Shown here: positions 17,132 to 26,486 of the stretch, in pieces
Layout of the letters: each line of letters starts with the position of its first letter
Numbering within the stretch: the stretch's first letter is position 1
Origin: an uncultured SAR116 cluster alpha proteobacterium
GTDB taxonomy: Bacteria > Pseudomonadota > Alphaproteobacteria > Puniceispirillales > Marisalimonadaceae
Direction: 5' to 3'
Assembly (NCBI GenBank): GCA_902618195.1
Contig: CACMZO010000006.1
Span: forward strand, 1-55,434
DNA: 55,434 bases
Position numbers and translations under genes: made by a program
Notes under the pieces: generated by a model
The model's database searches: none
What the model saw: only the letters and a program-made list of their open reading frames with translations
What the model was told of the DNA's origin: nothing

Positions 17132-17205
17132 ATAATATAGAATAATGGTTATAAATTAATTTTAAATTACTTTATTTATTCATTGTTTCATTTAATGTAA
17201 TTAAA

Positions 17206-18819
17206 ATGAATGAATTTGATTTTATTATAATAGGGGCTGGTTCGGCTGGTTGTGTGCTGGCTAATAGGCTAACTAAAAACCCTAAAAACAAGGTATGTTT
17301 GATTGAATCTGGCCCAAAAGATTGGAATCCACTAATACATATACCCGCAGGTTTTATGTATAACCTAAAAAATAAAAACCTCAACTGGATGTATCAATCT
17401 GAACCCAGTTGGGGAACTAAAAATCGATCTATTGAAATTCCTAGAGGTAAAACACTTGGTGGTTCAAGTTCTATTAATGGAGTTGTTTTTAATAGAGGCC
17501 AAAGCATGGACTTTGATGTTTGGGCTCAAAAAGGAAATAAAGGTTGGTCTTATGATGATTTGTTGCCTCATTTCAAAAACATGGAGAAAAAAATTGGGGG
17601 TGCAGATTCAGAATTTAGAGGGAACGATGGAGAGCAAATTATTTCTAATTTAGAATGGCGACATCCTTTATGTGATGCATTTATAAAAGGAGCTATAGAA
17701 TATGGCATCCCTCTTAATAAAGATTATAATGGTGAAAAACAAGAAGGAGTATCTTACGTCCAAAGAACTACTCACAAACGTTTAAGAAAGAGTTCAGCTA
17801 GATCATTTTTGTACCCTATAAAAAACAGAAAAAATTTAGAAATTTTAACAAACGCACATGTCACAAAAATAATCATAGAAAATAATATAGCAAATGCTGT
17901 TGAATACGTTTTATCAAATAACAAAACACAAAAGATTAAAATTAAAGCCAGTAGAGAAGTTATATTATCTGCTGGAGCGATAAACTCTCCACAGATACTT
18001 CAAATTTCAGGTGTAGGCCCTGCGGATATTCTCAAAAAAAATGGTATCAAAATTATACATGATCTTAATGGAGTCGGCAAAAACTTAAGGGATCATTATA
18101 ATGTCAGGCTTACTGGTAGGGTTAAAAATATTTCTACCATTAATGAACAATCAAGAGGGCTACCACTTATAAAAGAAATTATAAAGTACTTTTGGAATGG
18201 CAATTCAATTTTAAGTTTAGGACCAACTCTTGTTTATTGTTTTTGGCATTCTGATGAAACTATAAAAAATCATGACTTACAAATGACATTTACTCCAGCA
18301 AGTTACCCAGAAGGCAACCAGGCAGGATTAGATACAGAACCTGGATTTTCCATAGCAGCGTGGCAGCAAAGACCAGAAAGTCTTGGATGGGTTAATGTTA
18401 AAAGTTCAGATGCTTTTGAAAAACCAATCATTCAACCAAATTATCTTTCAGCACCAGAAGATCAGAGAGTTGCAGTTGAAGGTATAAGATTATCTAGAAA
18501 ATTAATGCACAGCAACGCCCTATCAAAATATTTAGACCATGAGCTTTATCCTGGAAAAGGAGTTGGAGATAGTTTTGATGAATTACTTGATATAGCACGT
18601 GAGAGAGGTTTGACCTGTTATCACCAAATGGGCACATGTAGAATGGGTCCAAGTGCAGATAAAACAGCAGTTGTTAATAATGAACTTAAAGTATACGGCA
18701 TAGAAAATCTTAGAGTAGTAGACGCGTCCATAATGCCTACAATGTTATCTGCTAATTTAAATGCAGGTGCAATGATGATAGGAGAGAAAGCTTCAAGTAT
18801 AATTTTAAAAAATAAATAA
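17206..18819 (+). CDS. GMC-family FAD-dependent oxidoreductase (choline/alcohol dehydrogenase-like)
   Basis: A 537-residue GMC oxidoreductase. FAD-binding IIIGAGSAGCVLANRL and LIESGP form the dinucleotide fold; RGKTLGGSSSINGVVFNRG is signature 1, ILSAGAINSPQIL signature 2. The C-terminus has CYHQMGTCRMG (active-site His), LRVVDASIMP and ANLNAGAMMIGEK. It oxidises an alcohol (choline, aliphatic or polyethylene glycol alcohols are known for the family); the substrate is not determined. It is convergent with the crotonase gene. Confidence 0.9.
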   Translation: MNEFDFIIIGAGSAGCVLANRLTKNPKNKVCLIESGPKDWNPLIHIPAGFMYNLKNKNLNWMYQSEPSWGTKNRSIEIPRGKTLGGSSSINGVVFNRGQSMDFDVWAQKGNKGWSYDDLLPHFKNMEKKIGGADSEFRGNDGEQIISNLEWRHPLCDAFIKGAIEYGIPLNKDYNGEKQEGVSYVQRTTHKRLRKSSARSFLYPIKNRKNLEILTNAHVTKIIIENNIANAVEYVLSNNKTQKIKIKASREVILSAGAINSPQILQISGVGPADILKKNGIKIIHDLNGVGKNLRDHYNVRLTGRVKNISTINEQSRGLPLIKEIIKYFWNGNSILSLGPTLVYCFWHSDETIKNHDLQMTFTPASYPEGNQAGLDTEPGFSIAAWQQRPESLGWVNVKSSDAFEKPIIQPNYLSAPEDQRVAVEGIRLSRKLMHSNALSKYLDHELYPGKGVGDSFDELLDIARERGLTCYHQMGTCRMGPSADKTAVVNNELKVYGIENLRVVDASIMPTMLSANLNAGAMMIGEKASSIILKNK

Positions 18820-18820
18820 T

Positions 18821-19609
18821 TTAATTTCCTTTAAAATTTGGCTTTCTTTTTTCCATAAAAGCTCTTCTTCCTTCAACATAGTCATTACTGTCAAAACAAG
18901 CTTCTGCTAATTTTTTACATTCATCTAAATTTCTATCATTTGGATTTTTTAAAATTTCAATTCCGATATTTTTCATAGCTTTAATAGTCAACGGAGCATT
19001 TCCTGCAATTTTTTCAGCATAATTATTTACAAATTCTTCTAGATTTTCATCTTCTACAAGTTTTTGCACTAATCCACAAGACAAAGCTTCATCAGCTAAT
19101 ATTCTTTCAGCAGTAAACATAAAATGCTTTGACATCCCTGGACCCATTATATCGAACAATCTTTTAATAGATGAAAAAGGATAACCTAATGATAGTTTAG
19201 CTGCAGGCATTGCAAATTGAGACTTTTTGGAACATATCCTAATATCACAACAAACAGCAACATTTAGTCCGCCACCTATACAATAGCCATCAATCATTGC
19301 AATTGTTGGCTTTGGGAATGATTCTAACCTTTCATAAACTTTTTGAGTTCTAGAATTATAATGTAAAACAGCTTCTTTTGTAGACCGTTCTTTTTCAAAT
19401 TTTGAAATATCTGCCCCTGATACAAAAGATTTTCCACCTGCCCCATTTAAAACAACAACTCTAACATTATGATCTTTTTCGCATTGATTTAACATTTCTT
19501 CTAAACTATCCCACATATCCAAAGATACAGCGTTATGCTTTTCTGGATTATTAAAAGTTATGTAAGCAACATTGCTTTTAATATTCAAAATCATTTTGTT
19601 TGTTGTCAT
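18821..19609 (-). CDS. Enoyl-CoA hydratase/isomerase (crotonase) family protein
   Basis: A 262-residue crotonase. The oxyanion loop is SFVSGADIS and the second is GYCIGGGLNVAVCCDIRIC. The position of the classic hydratase Glu (usually in a PEI.LG motif) reads FAMPAAKLSLGY, so that Glu is Ala here. This makes a standard hydratase doubtful; such members may be isomerases, decarboxylases or hydrolases. It is 13 nt downstream of the CaiB/BaiF CoA-transferase and probably acts on the same acyl-CoA. Confidence 0.87.
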   Translation of the reverse strand: MTTNKMILNIKSNVAYITFNNPEKHNAVSLDMWDSLEEMLNQCEKDHNVRVVVLNGAGGKSFVSGADISKFEKERSTKEAVLHYNSRTQKVYERLESFPKPTIAMIDGYCIGGGLNVAVCCDIRICSKKSQFAMPAAKLSLGYPFSSIKRLFDIMGPGMSKHFMFTAERILADEALSCGLVQKLVEDENLEEFVNNYAEKIAGNAPLTIKAMKNIGIEILKNPNDRNLDECKKLAEACFDSNDYVEGRRAFMEKRKPNFKGN

Positions 19610-19622
19610 CTTATACCTCTAT

Positions 19623-20816
19623 TTAAATAATATTTTGTTGTTCTAAAGAACTTAATTCATCATCTTTAATACCTAATTCATTTAATATTTCTGCAGTATG
19701 CTCTCCTTTTTTAGGAGGTTTTTGTTTAAATTCATTTGGAGTTCTATTCAAATTGAATGGTTGATTTACAAGACATGTTTTACCAAATGGATCAGTATTA
19801 ATTTCTTTAGCCATATTTAAGTGCTTAACTTGTGGGTCATTAAATACTTCATCAATTGAATATATTGGACCACATGGACAACCTACCTTTTCTAATTCAT
19901 CAACCCATTCTTCACTTGTTTTTTTAGAAGTTACTTCTTCAATTAAACCATTAAGATAATCTCTATTTTCTAATCTAGCCTTTGCACTAGAAAATTCTGG
20001 CATTTCTAACCATTCTTTTTTATTTACGGCTTCTGCAAACCTCTTCCAAATCGTTTCACCAGCAACGCCAAGATTAATAGCTCCATTAGATGTTTTAAAA
20101 ACTCCTGTAGGAACACTTGTTGGATGATTATTACCTGCTTGTTTTGGAACCGTTTTTTCGCATAACCATCTTGCAGCTTGAAAATCTAACATAAATATTT
20201 GTGCCTGCAATAATGAAGTTGTTACCCATTGTCCTTTGCCAGATTTTTCTCTTTCAATTAATGCTGTTTGTATCCCCATTGCACAAAATAACCCAGCTGT
20301 TAAATCAGCTATTGGAACACCTACTCTCATAGGACCTTCACCAGGGGCTCCTGTTATACTCATTAGGCCACCCATCCCTTGTGCAATTTGATCAAATCCA
20401 GGTCTTTTCCCATAAGGTCCATCTTGACCAAAACCTGATATACTTGCCAAAATAATCTTAGGATTTATTTTCTCTAATTTACTATAATTAATCCCTAATC
20501 TATCTTTGACATCAGGCCTAAAATTTTCTACCACAATATCGCTTTTTTCAACAAGTTTATAAAATATTTCAATTGCTTTTTTATCTTTTAAATTAAGGGT
20601 TAAACTTCTTTTGTTTCTATGCAAATTTTGGAAATCAGCAGTATCTCTAGAAGCACCTAAAGACCCATCTGGTTCAATGCTCTCAGGAGGTTCAATTTTG
20701 ATCACATTAGCTCCCCAGTCAGCTAATTGTCTTACAGCTGTTGGACCTGATCTAACACGAGTAAGATCGAGTACAGTTATGTGTGATAATGCTTCTGATG
20801 CAAAAATATGAGGCAT
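19623..20816 (-). CDS. CaiB/BaiF family (class III) CoA-transferase
   Basis: A 397-residue class III CoA-transferase. It contains LDLTRVRSGPTAVRQLADWGA, VVENFRPD, LASISGFGQDGPYG, GFDQIAQGMGG and the catalytic Asp in RVGVPIADLTAG; C-terminal VGCPCGPIYSIDEVFNDPQV completes the fold. These enzymes transfer CoA between carboxylic acids via an enzyme-bound glutamyl/aspartyl anhydride. The substrate is unknown. The start has an AAAGGA ribosome binding site. It is first in the pair with the crotonase. Confidence 0.9.
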   Translation of the reverse strand: MPHIFASEALSHITVLDLTRVRSGPTAVRQLADWGANVIKIEPPESIEPDGSLGASRDTADFQNLHRNKRSLTLNLKDKKAIEIFYKLVEKSDIVVENFRPDVKDRLGINYSKLEKINPKIILASISGFGQDGPYGKRPGFDQIAQGMGGLMSITGAPGEGPMRVGVPIADLTAGLFCAMGIQTALIEREKSGKGQWVTTSLLQAQIFMLDFQAARWLCEKTVPKQAGNNHPTSVPTGVFKTSNGAINLGVAGETIWKRFAEAVNKKEWLEMPEFSSAKARLENRDYLNGLIEEVTSKKTSEEWVDELEKVGCPCGPIYSIDEVFNDPQVKHLNMAKEINTDPFGKTCLVNQPFNLNRTPNEFKQKPPKKGEHTAEILNELGIKDDELSSLEQQNII

Positions 20817-20896
20817 ACGAAATCCTTTAGATTATAATTAATTAATTGTAAAAATTGATTTATATCAATAATAATACCTTATCACATGGTGCTATT

Positions 20897-21763
20897 ATGC
20901 AAATAGAAAAATTTATCGAAAAAAAATTGCAAAAAGAAATTGAAGAATTTGAGAAAGGTTCAAAAAAATTATTTATAAGTACCGATGATACAAAAGTCTG
21001 TTGGAGAATTTGGGGTAAAGGACAACCTATTATTTTTTTACATGGTGGTTATGGGTCTTGGAGACATTGGGTTAAACAAGTTACATACTTATCAAAATAT
21101 TATCAAATTTTAATCCCTGATATGCCTGGGTTTGGAGAGTCTTCAGATTTAAAATCTGATCACACACCGGAAAATATATCTTTAAATCTTTATCAAACTT
21201 TTAGGAAACTAAATATTACTGATTTAGATAATATAAATTTAGTTGGGTTTTCGTTTGGAGGTTTAATTTCAGGACATCTTTCTTATCAATTTTTAAAAAA
21301 AGGAATTGAATTGAAAAATTTAATTTTGGTTGGACCTGGTGGAACAGGTGCAAGAAGAGGGCCGATGAGAGAAATGGTTCGTCGAACACCTAAAATGTCT
21401 TTTGAAGAAATCTTAAGAGCGCATTTTGAAAATCTGAAAATATTAATGATTAACAACCCAAAAAATATTGATCTGTTATCCTTATATATACAATTAGAAA
21501 ACACAAATAATCACAGGCTTAAAAGTAGACCTATATCAGCTACCAATACTCTAATAAAAATATTAGAAAAACAAAATATAATCCCTTATCTAATTTTTGG
21601 AGAAAAAGATGCAACAGTTGGTCCTTATTTAGAAGAAAGGATTTCTATATTTAGAGCAGCTTGTAAGGATATACGAATTCATGTTGAGATTAATGCTGGC
21701 CACTGGATTATGTATGAAAAACCAGATAATTTTAATAAACTTATAAAAGAAATAATTAATTAA
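20897..21763 (+). CDS. Alpha/beta hydrolase
   Basis: About 288 residues from the ATG at 20897. A TTG at 20855 would add 14 residues that do not look conserved. The fold has HGGYGSWRHW (oxyanion loop), the nucleophile Ser in VGFSFGG, and His in NAGHWIMYE. The GGYGSWRHW stretch resembles the 2-hydroxymuconate-semialdehyde/MCP hydrolase group, but the substrate cannot be named. The 3' end overlaps the nitroreductase gene convergently by 4 nt. Confidence 0.82.
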   Translation: MQIEKFIEKKLQKEIEEFEKGSKKLFISTDDTKVCWRIWGKGQPIIFLHGGYGSWRHWVKQVTYLSKYYQILIPDMPGFGESSDLKSDHTPENISLNLYQTFRKLNITDLDNINLVGFSFGGLISGHLSYQFLKKGIELKNLILVGPGGTGARRGPMREMVRRTPKMSFEEILRAHFENLKILMINNPKNIDLLSLYIQLENTNNHRLKSRPISATNTLIKILEKQNIIPYLIFGEKDATVGPYLEERISIFRAACKDIRIHVEINAGHWIMYEKPDNFNKLIKEIIN

Positions 21764-22594
21764 TCTAGATTAAATCCATTAGATTTTAACCATTTTTTAA
21801 ACTCTTTTCTCTCTGGTAATGACATTTGTCTTGAGATATTTTCAGACCACGTATTTTTTTTATTAAACCCATAAACATTTACATGTCTTTGTTTTGATTT
21901 TGGTATTGGTTGTACACATTCAATAGTTTTATCATAATAATGAATTTGCTTTAACATATCTTTATCGTCATAAAAATCTTCATGAAAAACTACTTTCATG
22001 GGTAACCTAATTGAAACTTCATTATTTTCATCAGGCCAACCAACACTAAGCCCTGCTATTGGAAATACACCTTTGGGTAAATGACACATTTTCTTAACTT
22101 CTTCTAAGTGGTTTCTAACCATACTAATTGGACAAATTCCTAATCCCAACTCTTCTGCACTATTAATTAAATTTTGCATAGCGAGTGAAGCATCAATTAC
22201 AGCATTCATAAAATAATCAATACTGTTATTTTTATACTCATAGCCTTTATGTTCTGTTATAATTTTATTTCTTCTAATATCAGCTAAAAAAAGAAAAAAA
22301 TAAAGGTGCTTCTAAAGCCCATGCTGTTTTCCTCAAAAGTTTACTTAATTGATTTTTCATTTCTTTATTTTTAATTAATAAAATAGAATATTGCTGAAGA
22401 TTAGACTTTGAAGGTGCGGCTTGGGCTGAGGCTATTAAAGATATCAAAATTTCTTTTGAAATTTTTGATTTTTTAAATTTGCGACAAGATTTTCTTAATA
22501 TTCTTTTAGATATTGAATTAGGCATATCAAAAGATTTTTTGAAATCACTATCTTGTGCATATCTACTTTTAATGAGATTTTTGATATCAATCAT
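21760..22594 (-). pseudogene. NADPH nitroreductase-family protein, split by a one-base insertion
   Basis: Two frames join into one nitroreductase of 277 residues. The upstream frame (22594-22280) has CRKFKKSKISKEIL and the FMN-binding AAPSKSNLQQYSILLI, and runs to LEAPLFF. It then hits a TGA after two T-rich codons. The downstream frame resumes ADIRRNK, then FMNAVIDASLAMQNLI, AAEELGLG-like SAEELGLGICPI and the PIAGLSVGWP region. The break lies in the two A7 runs at 22286-22292 and 22294-22300; removing one A gives a full-length frame. Sequencing error, decay or slippage cannot be distinguished. The family reduces nitroaromatics and quinones with FMN. Confidence 0.78.
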
Positions 22595-22658
22595 AAAAAT
22601 TTAAGATTTTATTATTATTATGTTAGAGTTAAAACATAAGATTAGAAAGAAAAAAATT

Positions 22659-23453
22659 ATGTTAAATTTAGATGGAAAAACTGCCATTGTTACAGGATGT
22701 GGATCTGAAGGTGAAGGTTGGGGAAACGGTAGAGCTATTGCAACTTTGTTAGCAAGGCAAGGAGCAAAAGTTATAGGAACAGATTTAAATTATAAAGCAG
22801 CGAAAAATACGCAGGATTTTATTCTTAAAGAAAATAATAAATGTGAAATTCATGAAGTAAATATGTCTAAAAAAAAAGATGTAGACTCTTTTTTCAAAAA
22901 TGTATCAAATCAGCATCAAAAAATTAATATTTTAGTTAACAATGTAGGCAGATCTGAACCAGGTGACCCAGAAGTTATGGATTATGATGTTTGGAGAGAA
23001 CAATTTAGTACAAATTTAGATACTGCTTTTTTTGCTATCAAACAAGTTATACCAACAATGAAAAAAATTGGTGGTGGATCTATTGTAAATATTTCATCTG
23101 TAGCTGGAATGAGATATGTGGGTAAACCTCAGGTTGGTTATAGCGCATCTAAAGCAGCGTTAATGCAAATGACTAAAACAACAGCAATTATACATGCAGA
23201 AAATAAAATAAGATTAAATTGTGTTGTTCCTGGATTAATGCACACTCCTCTTGTTGAAAGACTTGCAAATAAATATGCTGACGGGAAATATGAGGAATTC
23301 GTTAAAACAAGAAATAATCAAGTTCCTATGAAAAAGATGGGGAGTTCATTTGATGTGGCGAACGCAGTTTTATTTTTAACATCAGATGAAGCAAAATATA
23401 TTACAGGGACCGAGATTGTAGTTGATGGAGGCTTAACAGCAACTACACCATAA
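22659..23453 (+). CDS. Short-chain dehydrogenase/reductase (SDR)
   Basis: About 264 residues from the ATG at 22659 (an ATG at 22620 in frame would add 13 basic residues). The cofactor loop is longer than usual: VTGCGSEGEGWGNGRAIA in place of TGxxxGxG, an insertion seen in a subset of SDRs. Other sites are NVGRSEP, NISSVAGM, the catalytic YSASKAALM and VPGLMHTPL. It ends VVDGGLTATTP as for FabG-like enzymes. Substrate unknown. It is 6 nt upstream of the potassium channel gene. Confidence 0.88.
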   Translation: MLNLDGKTAIVTGCGSEGEGWGNGRAIATLLARQGAKVIGTDLNYKAAKNTQDFILKENNKCEIHEVNMSKKKDVDSFFKNVSNQHQKINILVNNVGRSEPGDPEVMDYDVWREQFSTNLDTAFFAIKQVIPTMKKIGGGSIVNISSVAGMRYVGKPQVGYSASKAALMQMTKTTAIIHAENKIRLNCVVPGLMHTPLVERLANKYADGKYEEFVKTRNNQVPMKKMGSSFDVANAVLFLTSDEAKYITGTEIVVDGGLTATTP

Positions 23454-23459
23454 ATAAGA

Positions 23460-24386
23460 ATGATGAATAAATATCATAAAATTCAAATTAGGACTAACGA
23501 ATTACTCTCAAGAGGCTCTTCCACGGATTTACAAAGTAGACTCGTTGATATTTTCTTATTTATTCTCATTCTATTAAATGTTACCGCAGTATGTTTAGAA
23601 TCAGTAAAATCAATAAGAGATAGTTTTGGTTACGAATTTTTTATTTTTGAAACAATATCTGTTGTTATATTTTCTATCGAATATTTTTTACGTGTTTGGT
23701 CAGCAAGCGCAAACGCAGAAACAACTTCCAAGAACTTAATTAAAAAAAGATTGAAATATATCTTTAGTTTTAATGGAATTATTGACTTAGTAGCTATTTT
23801 GCCTTCAATACTTCCTATATTTTTTGGAGGTGTTGATTTACGTTGGCTAAGAGTACTAAGATTATTAAGACTTCTAAAATTATCAAATTATTCTACAGCT
23901 TTGGAAGATTTTTTCTCGGCTATAAAAGAAGATTGGCAATCATTTTCAGCAGCATTATATCTAATGCTGATCGCATTATTTTTATCTAGTTCTTTGATGT
24001 ACATTGCAGAGCATGAGGTACAACCTGATAACTTTAGCTCAATACCTGAAACAATGTGGTGGGGACTTATTACATTAACAACAGTTGGTTATGGTGACGT
24101 CTCTCCAGTTACACCTTTAGGAAAAGTAATTGGAGCTTTTACAGCAATAATGGGAATATGTACTGTAGCCCTTTTGACGGGAATAGTCGCTACTTCTTTT
24201 GCTAATTTAAGGTCTAGAAAGTCAGCCCTTTTTGAGGCAGAAATTAATGAGGCTCTTAGAGATGGAATTATTACTGACGAAGAAGCACAAAAAATTGAAA
24301 ATTTGCGTAAAGAATTAAATTTGTCAGAAGAACATTCTAAATCCTTGATGAAACTGCTATCTGAAGGAAAAAAAAATATTAAATAG
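23460..24386 (+). CDS. Voltage-gated potassium channel (Kv-type, six TM)
   Basis: A 308-residue ion channel. Six membrane segments are visible. S4 carries Arg128, Arg131, Arg134 and Arg137 at three-residue spacing (LRWLRVLRLLRLLK), the voltage sensor. The pore helix and filter are MWWGLITLTTVGYGDVSP, with filter TVGYGD at 208-213. The cytoplasmic tail after residue 255 is a short charged helical domain (LRDGIITDEEAQKIENLRKE) and not an RCK domain. It sets potassium conductance of the inner membrane. The 3' end overlaps the convergent OYE gene by 8 nt. Confidence 0.93.
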   Translation: MMNKYHKIQIRTNELLSRGSSTDLQSRLVDIFLFILILLNVTAVCLESVKSIRDSFGYEFFIFETISVVIFSIEYFLRVWSASANAETTSKNLIKKRLKYIFSFNGIIDLVAILPSILPIFFGGVDLRWLRVLRLLRLLKLSNYSTALEDFFSAIKEDWQSFSAALYLMLIALFLSSSLMYIAEHEVQPDNFSSIPETMWWGLITLTTVGYGDVSPVTPLGKVIGAFTAIMGICTVALLTGIVATSFANLRSRKSALFEAEINEALRDGIITDEEAQKIENLRKELNLSEEHSKSLMKLLSEGKKNIK

Positions 24387-25464
24387 ATTTTTTAAAACGT
24401 CTTGCATATTGATTAGGAGTTTCAATATCAGCACCTAAAATATCAGCAGCATCCCAAACCCATCTAGGATTAGATAGAAATGCTCTTGCCATTGCAATCA
24501 TATCACTTTCATCATTTTCAAGTATTTTATTTGCTTTAATTGGGTCTGTTATCATTCCAACTGTTCTTGTTAAAATATATGAATTTTGTTTTATATGTTT
24601 CGATAAATGCACTTGATAATGCTCTTTAACTGGTATTTTAGGACTTGGTGTATTACCACCACTTGAAACGCAAACATAATCACAACCTAAGTTTTTAAGA
24701 TGTTTAGAAAAAACTAATGCATCTTCTATTTCAATTCCATTTTCTTCCCATTCTGTTCCAGTAATTCTCATTCCAATAGGCAAATTATTTGAAACTTTAA
24801 CTACCTCCTCAAAAACTTCTAAAGGAAATCTCATTCTATTATCAAGACTCCCTCCATATTTATCTTTTCTTTGATTTGATATTGGCGACATAAATTGATG
24901 TAATAAATATCCATGCGCAGCATGAATTTCTATTAAATCAAATCCAGCTTTAACACTTCTTCTTGTTGCATCAATAAAAGCTGTTTTTACCCTTTGCAAA
25001 TCATCATCATTCATCTCTTTAGGAATTGGCCAATCTTTGTCAAATGGGATAGCAGATGGCGCAATTGTTTTCCAAGGATTTTGGTTATGTCTTAGATAAG
25101 ATCTTCCTTCCCAAGGTCTCTGAGTAGATGCTTTTCTGCCAGCATGACCAAGTTGAATTCCAAATTTAACCTCATTTAATGATAGTGCTTTAACTTTTTC
25201 CATTATAGTTTTAATTGATAAAAGACATTCATCATCATAAATTCCTGTACAATTTTGAGTGATTCTTCCAATTTTCTCTATAGCTGTTGATTCAATCATC
25301 ACTAAGCCTGCACCACTAAAACCAAATTGTGATAAATGCTGGAAATGCCAATCATTCATCAAACCATTTTCTGCAGAGTATTGACACATTGGAGATACAA
25401 CAATTCTGTTGGAAAATTCAGTATCTTTAATTTTAATTTTTTCAAAAATTTTATTTTTTCTCAT
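24379..25464 (-). CDS. Old yellow enzyme-family NADH:flavin oxidoreductase (YqjM/NamA-like)
   Basis: A 361-residue TIM-barrel FMN enzyme. It starts with NRIVVSPMCQYSAENG, the YqjM-type CQYS active-site loop, then IQLGHAGRK, IEIHAAHGYLLHQF (His-His pair), SPISNQRKDKYGG (Tyr donor) and MARAFLSNP. The family reduces activated alkenes or enones. It overlaps nudC by 14 nt, so the two share a transcript. Confidence 0.9.
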   Translation of the reverse strand: MRKNKIFEKIKIKDTEFSNRIVVSPMCQYSAENGLMNDWHFQHLSQFGFSGAGLVMIESTAIEKIGRITQNCTGIYDDECLLSIKTIMEKVKALSLNEVKFGIQLGHAGRKASTQRPWEGRSYLRHNQNPWKTIAPSAIPFDKDWPIPKEMNDDDLQRVKTAFIDATRRSVKAGFDLIEIHAAHGYLLHQFMSPISNQRKDKYGGSLDNRMRFPLEVFEEVVKVSNNLPIGMRITGTEWEENGIEIEDALVFSKHLKNLGCDYVCVSSGGNTPSPKIPVKEHYQVHLSKHIKQNSYILTRTVGMITDPIKANKILENDESDMIAMARAFLSNPRWVWDAADILGADIETPNQYARRFKKSI

Positions 25465-26389
25465 GTCTTCTTATCCAATCATTAACAAGTCTTCTTGCAA
25501 TAGAGTCAAATCTAGGAAGTTTAAATCCATCCGTAATGTCAGGATGTGTCAAATCTTTTAATTGATTTATATCAAACCAATTTGCATCTTCTATTTCATC
25601 TTTATCGACATGTAAATCAGTATCTTCTGTTTCGGCAAAAAATCCAAGCATTAGAGATGCTGGAAATGGCCAAGGTTGAGACTGAAAATATTCAATTTTA
25701 TTGACATTTACCCCAACCTCTTCGTAGACCTCTCTTTTTAAAGCTAATTCAAGACTTTCTCCTGGTTCAACAAATCCAGCAAGAGTACTATACATTTTTT
25801 GGGGAAACCTGGACGAACGTGCCAACAAAACTTTATCTTTATTTGAAACAAGTGTTATAATAGCTGGATCTGTTCTTGGAAAATGGCTTTCATTACAATT
25901 TTTATTTACACATTTTAAAACAAAACCAGCCTCTTTTGCTTTTGTTTTTGATCCACATACTCCACAAAACTTGTTTTTTTTATGCCAAAAAATCATACCT
26001 TTAGCTAATGCTAAATATGAACTATCCAATTCTGTTAAACTTCCAATGACATTTCTTAATTGATCAGTAATGATATCACCCTGATCAATTTCTAAATTAT
26101 TCTTATCAATTTTTGATTTTATATTGATAGAAAAATAAAATTTTTCATTTATTTTTCCTAAAAATATCATTTTATCTAAATTTATATCTTTTGTATAAAG
26201 TTCTAATTCTTGTCTTTTAAGAATAAGTGGTTTAATTTCCTTTTTTCCTGATATGAAATAATTTTCATCATCTCTCATTGGAATAAAATTTACGTCTTCA
26301 TTGTCTAAAATACCTTTTAAAAAATTTTTATCTTTTCTTAATTCAGATGACCTTTTTAAAAGCGGATTATTATAGTAAATTTTTTCCAT
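25451..26389 (-). CDS. nudC: NAD(+) diphosphatase / decapping Nudix hydrolase NudC
   Basis: A 312-residue NudC. The zinc ribbon is CGVCG...C...C (Cys residues at about 138-161), followed by PRTDPAII and the Nudix box GFVEPGESLELALKREVYEEVGV. The NudC-specific SQPWPFPASLMLGF follows. It hydrolyses NADH to NMNH and AMP and removes NAD caps from RNA. It is the first gene of the pair with the OYE-like enzyme. Confidence 0.93.
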   Translation of the reverse strand: MEKIYYNNPLLKRSSELRKDKNFLKGILDNEDVNFIPMRDDENYFISGKKEIKPLILKRQELELYTKDINLDKMIFLGKINEKFYFSINIKSKIDKNNLEIDQGDIITDQLRNVIGSLTELDSSYLALAKGMIFWHKKNKFCGVCGSKTKAKEAGFVLKCVNKNCNESHFPRTDPAIITLVSNKDKVLLARSSRFPQKMYSTLAGFVEPGESLELALKREVYEEVGVNVNKIEYFQSQPWPFPASLMLGFFAETEDTDLHVDKDEIEDANWFDINQLKDLTHPDITDGFKLPRFDSIARRLVNDWIRRHEKK

Positions 26390-26486
26390 AGAAGTTTAAT
26401 TTTTATATTATGAATAAATCTCTATCAACAATAAAAAAATTTATGATTTAACTTGCAGATTTAAACTTAAATTGTTTATATAGTTA

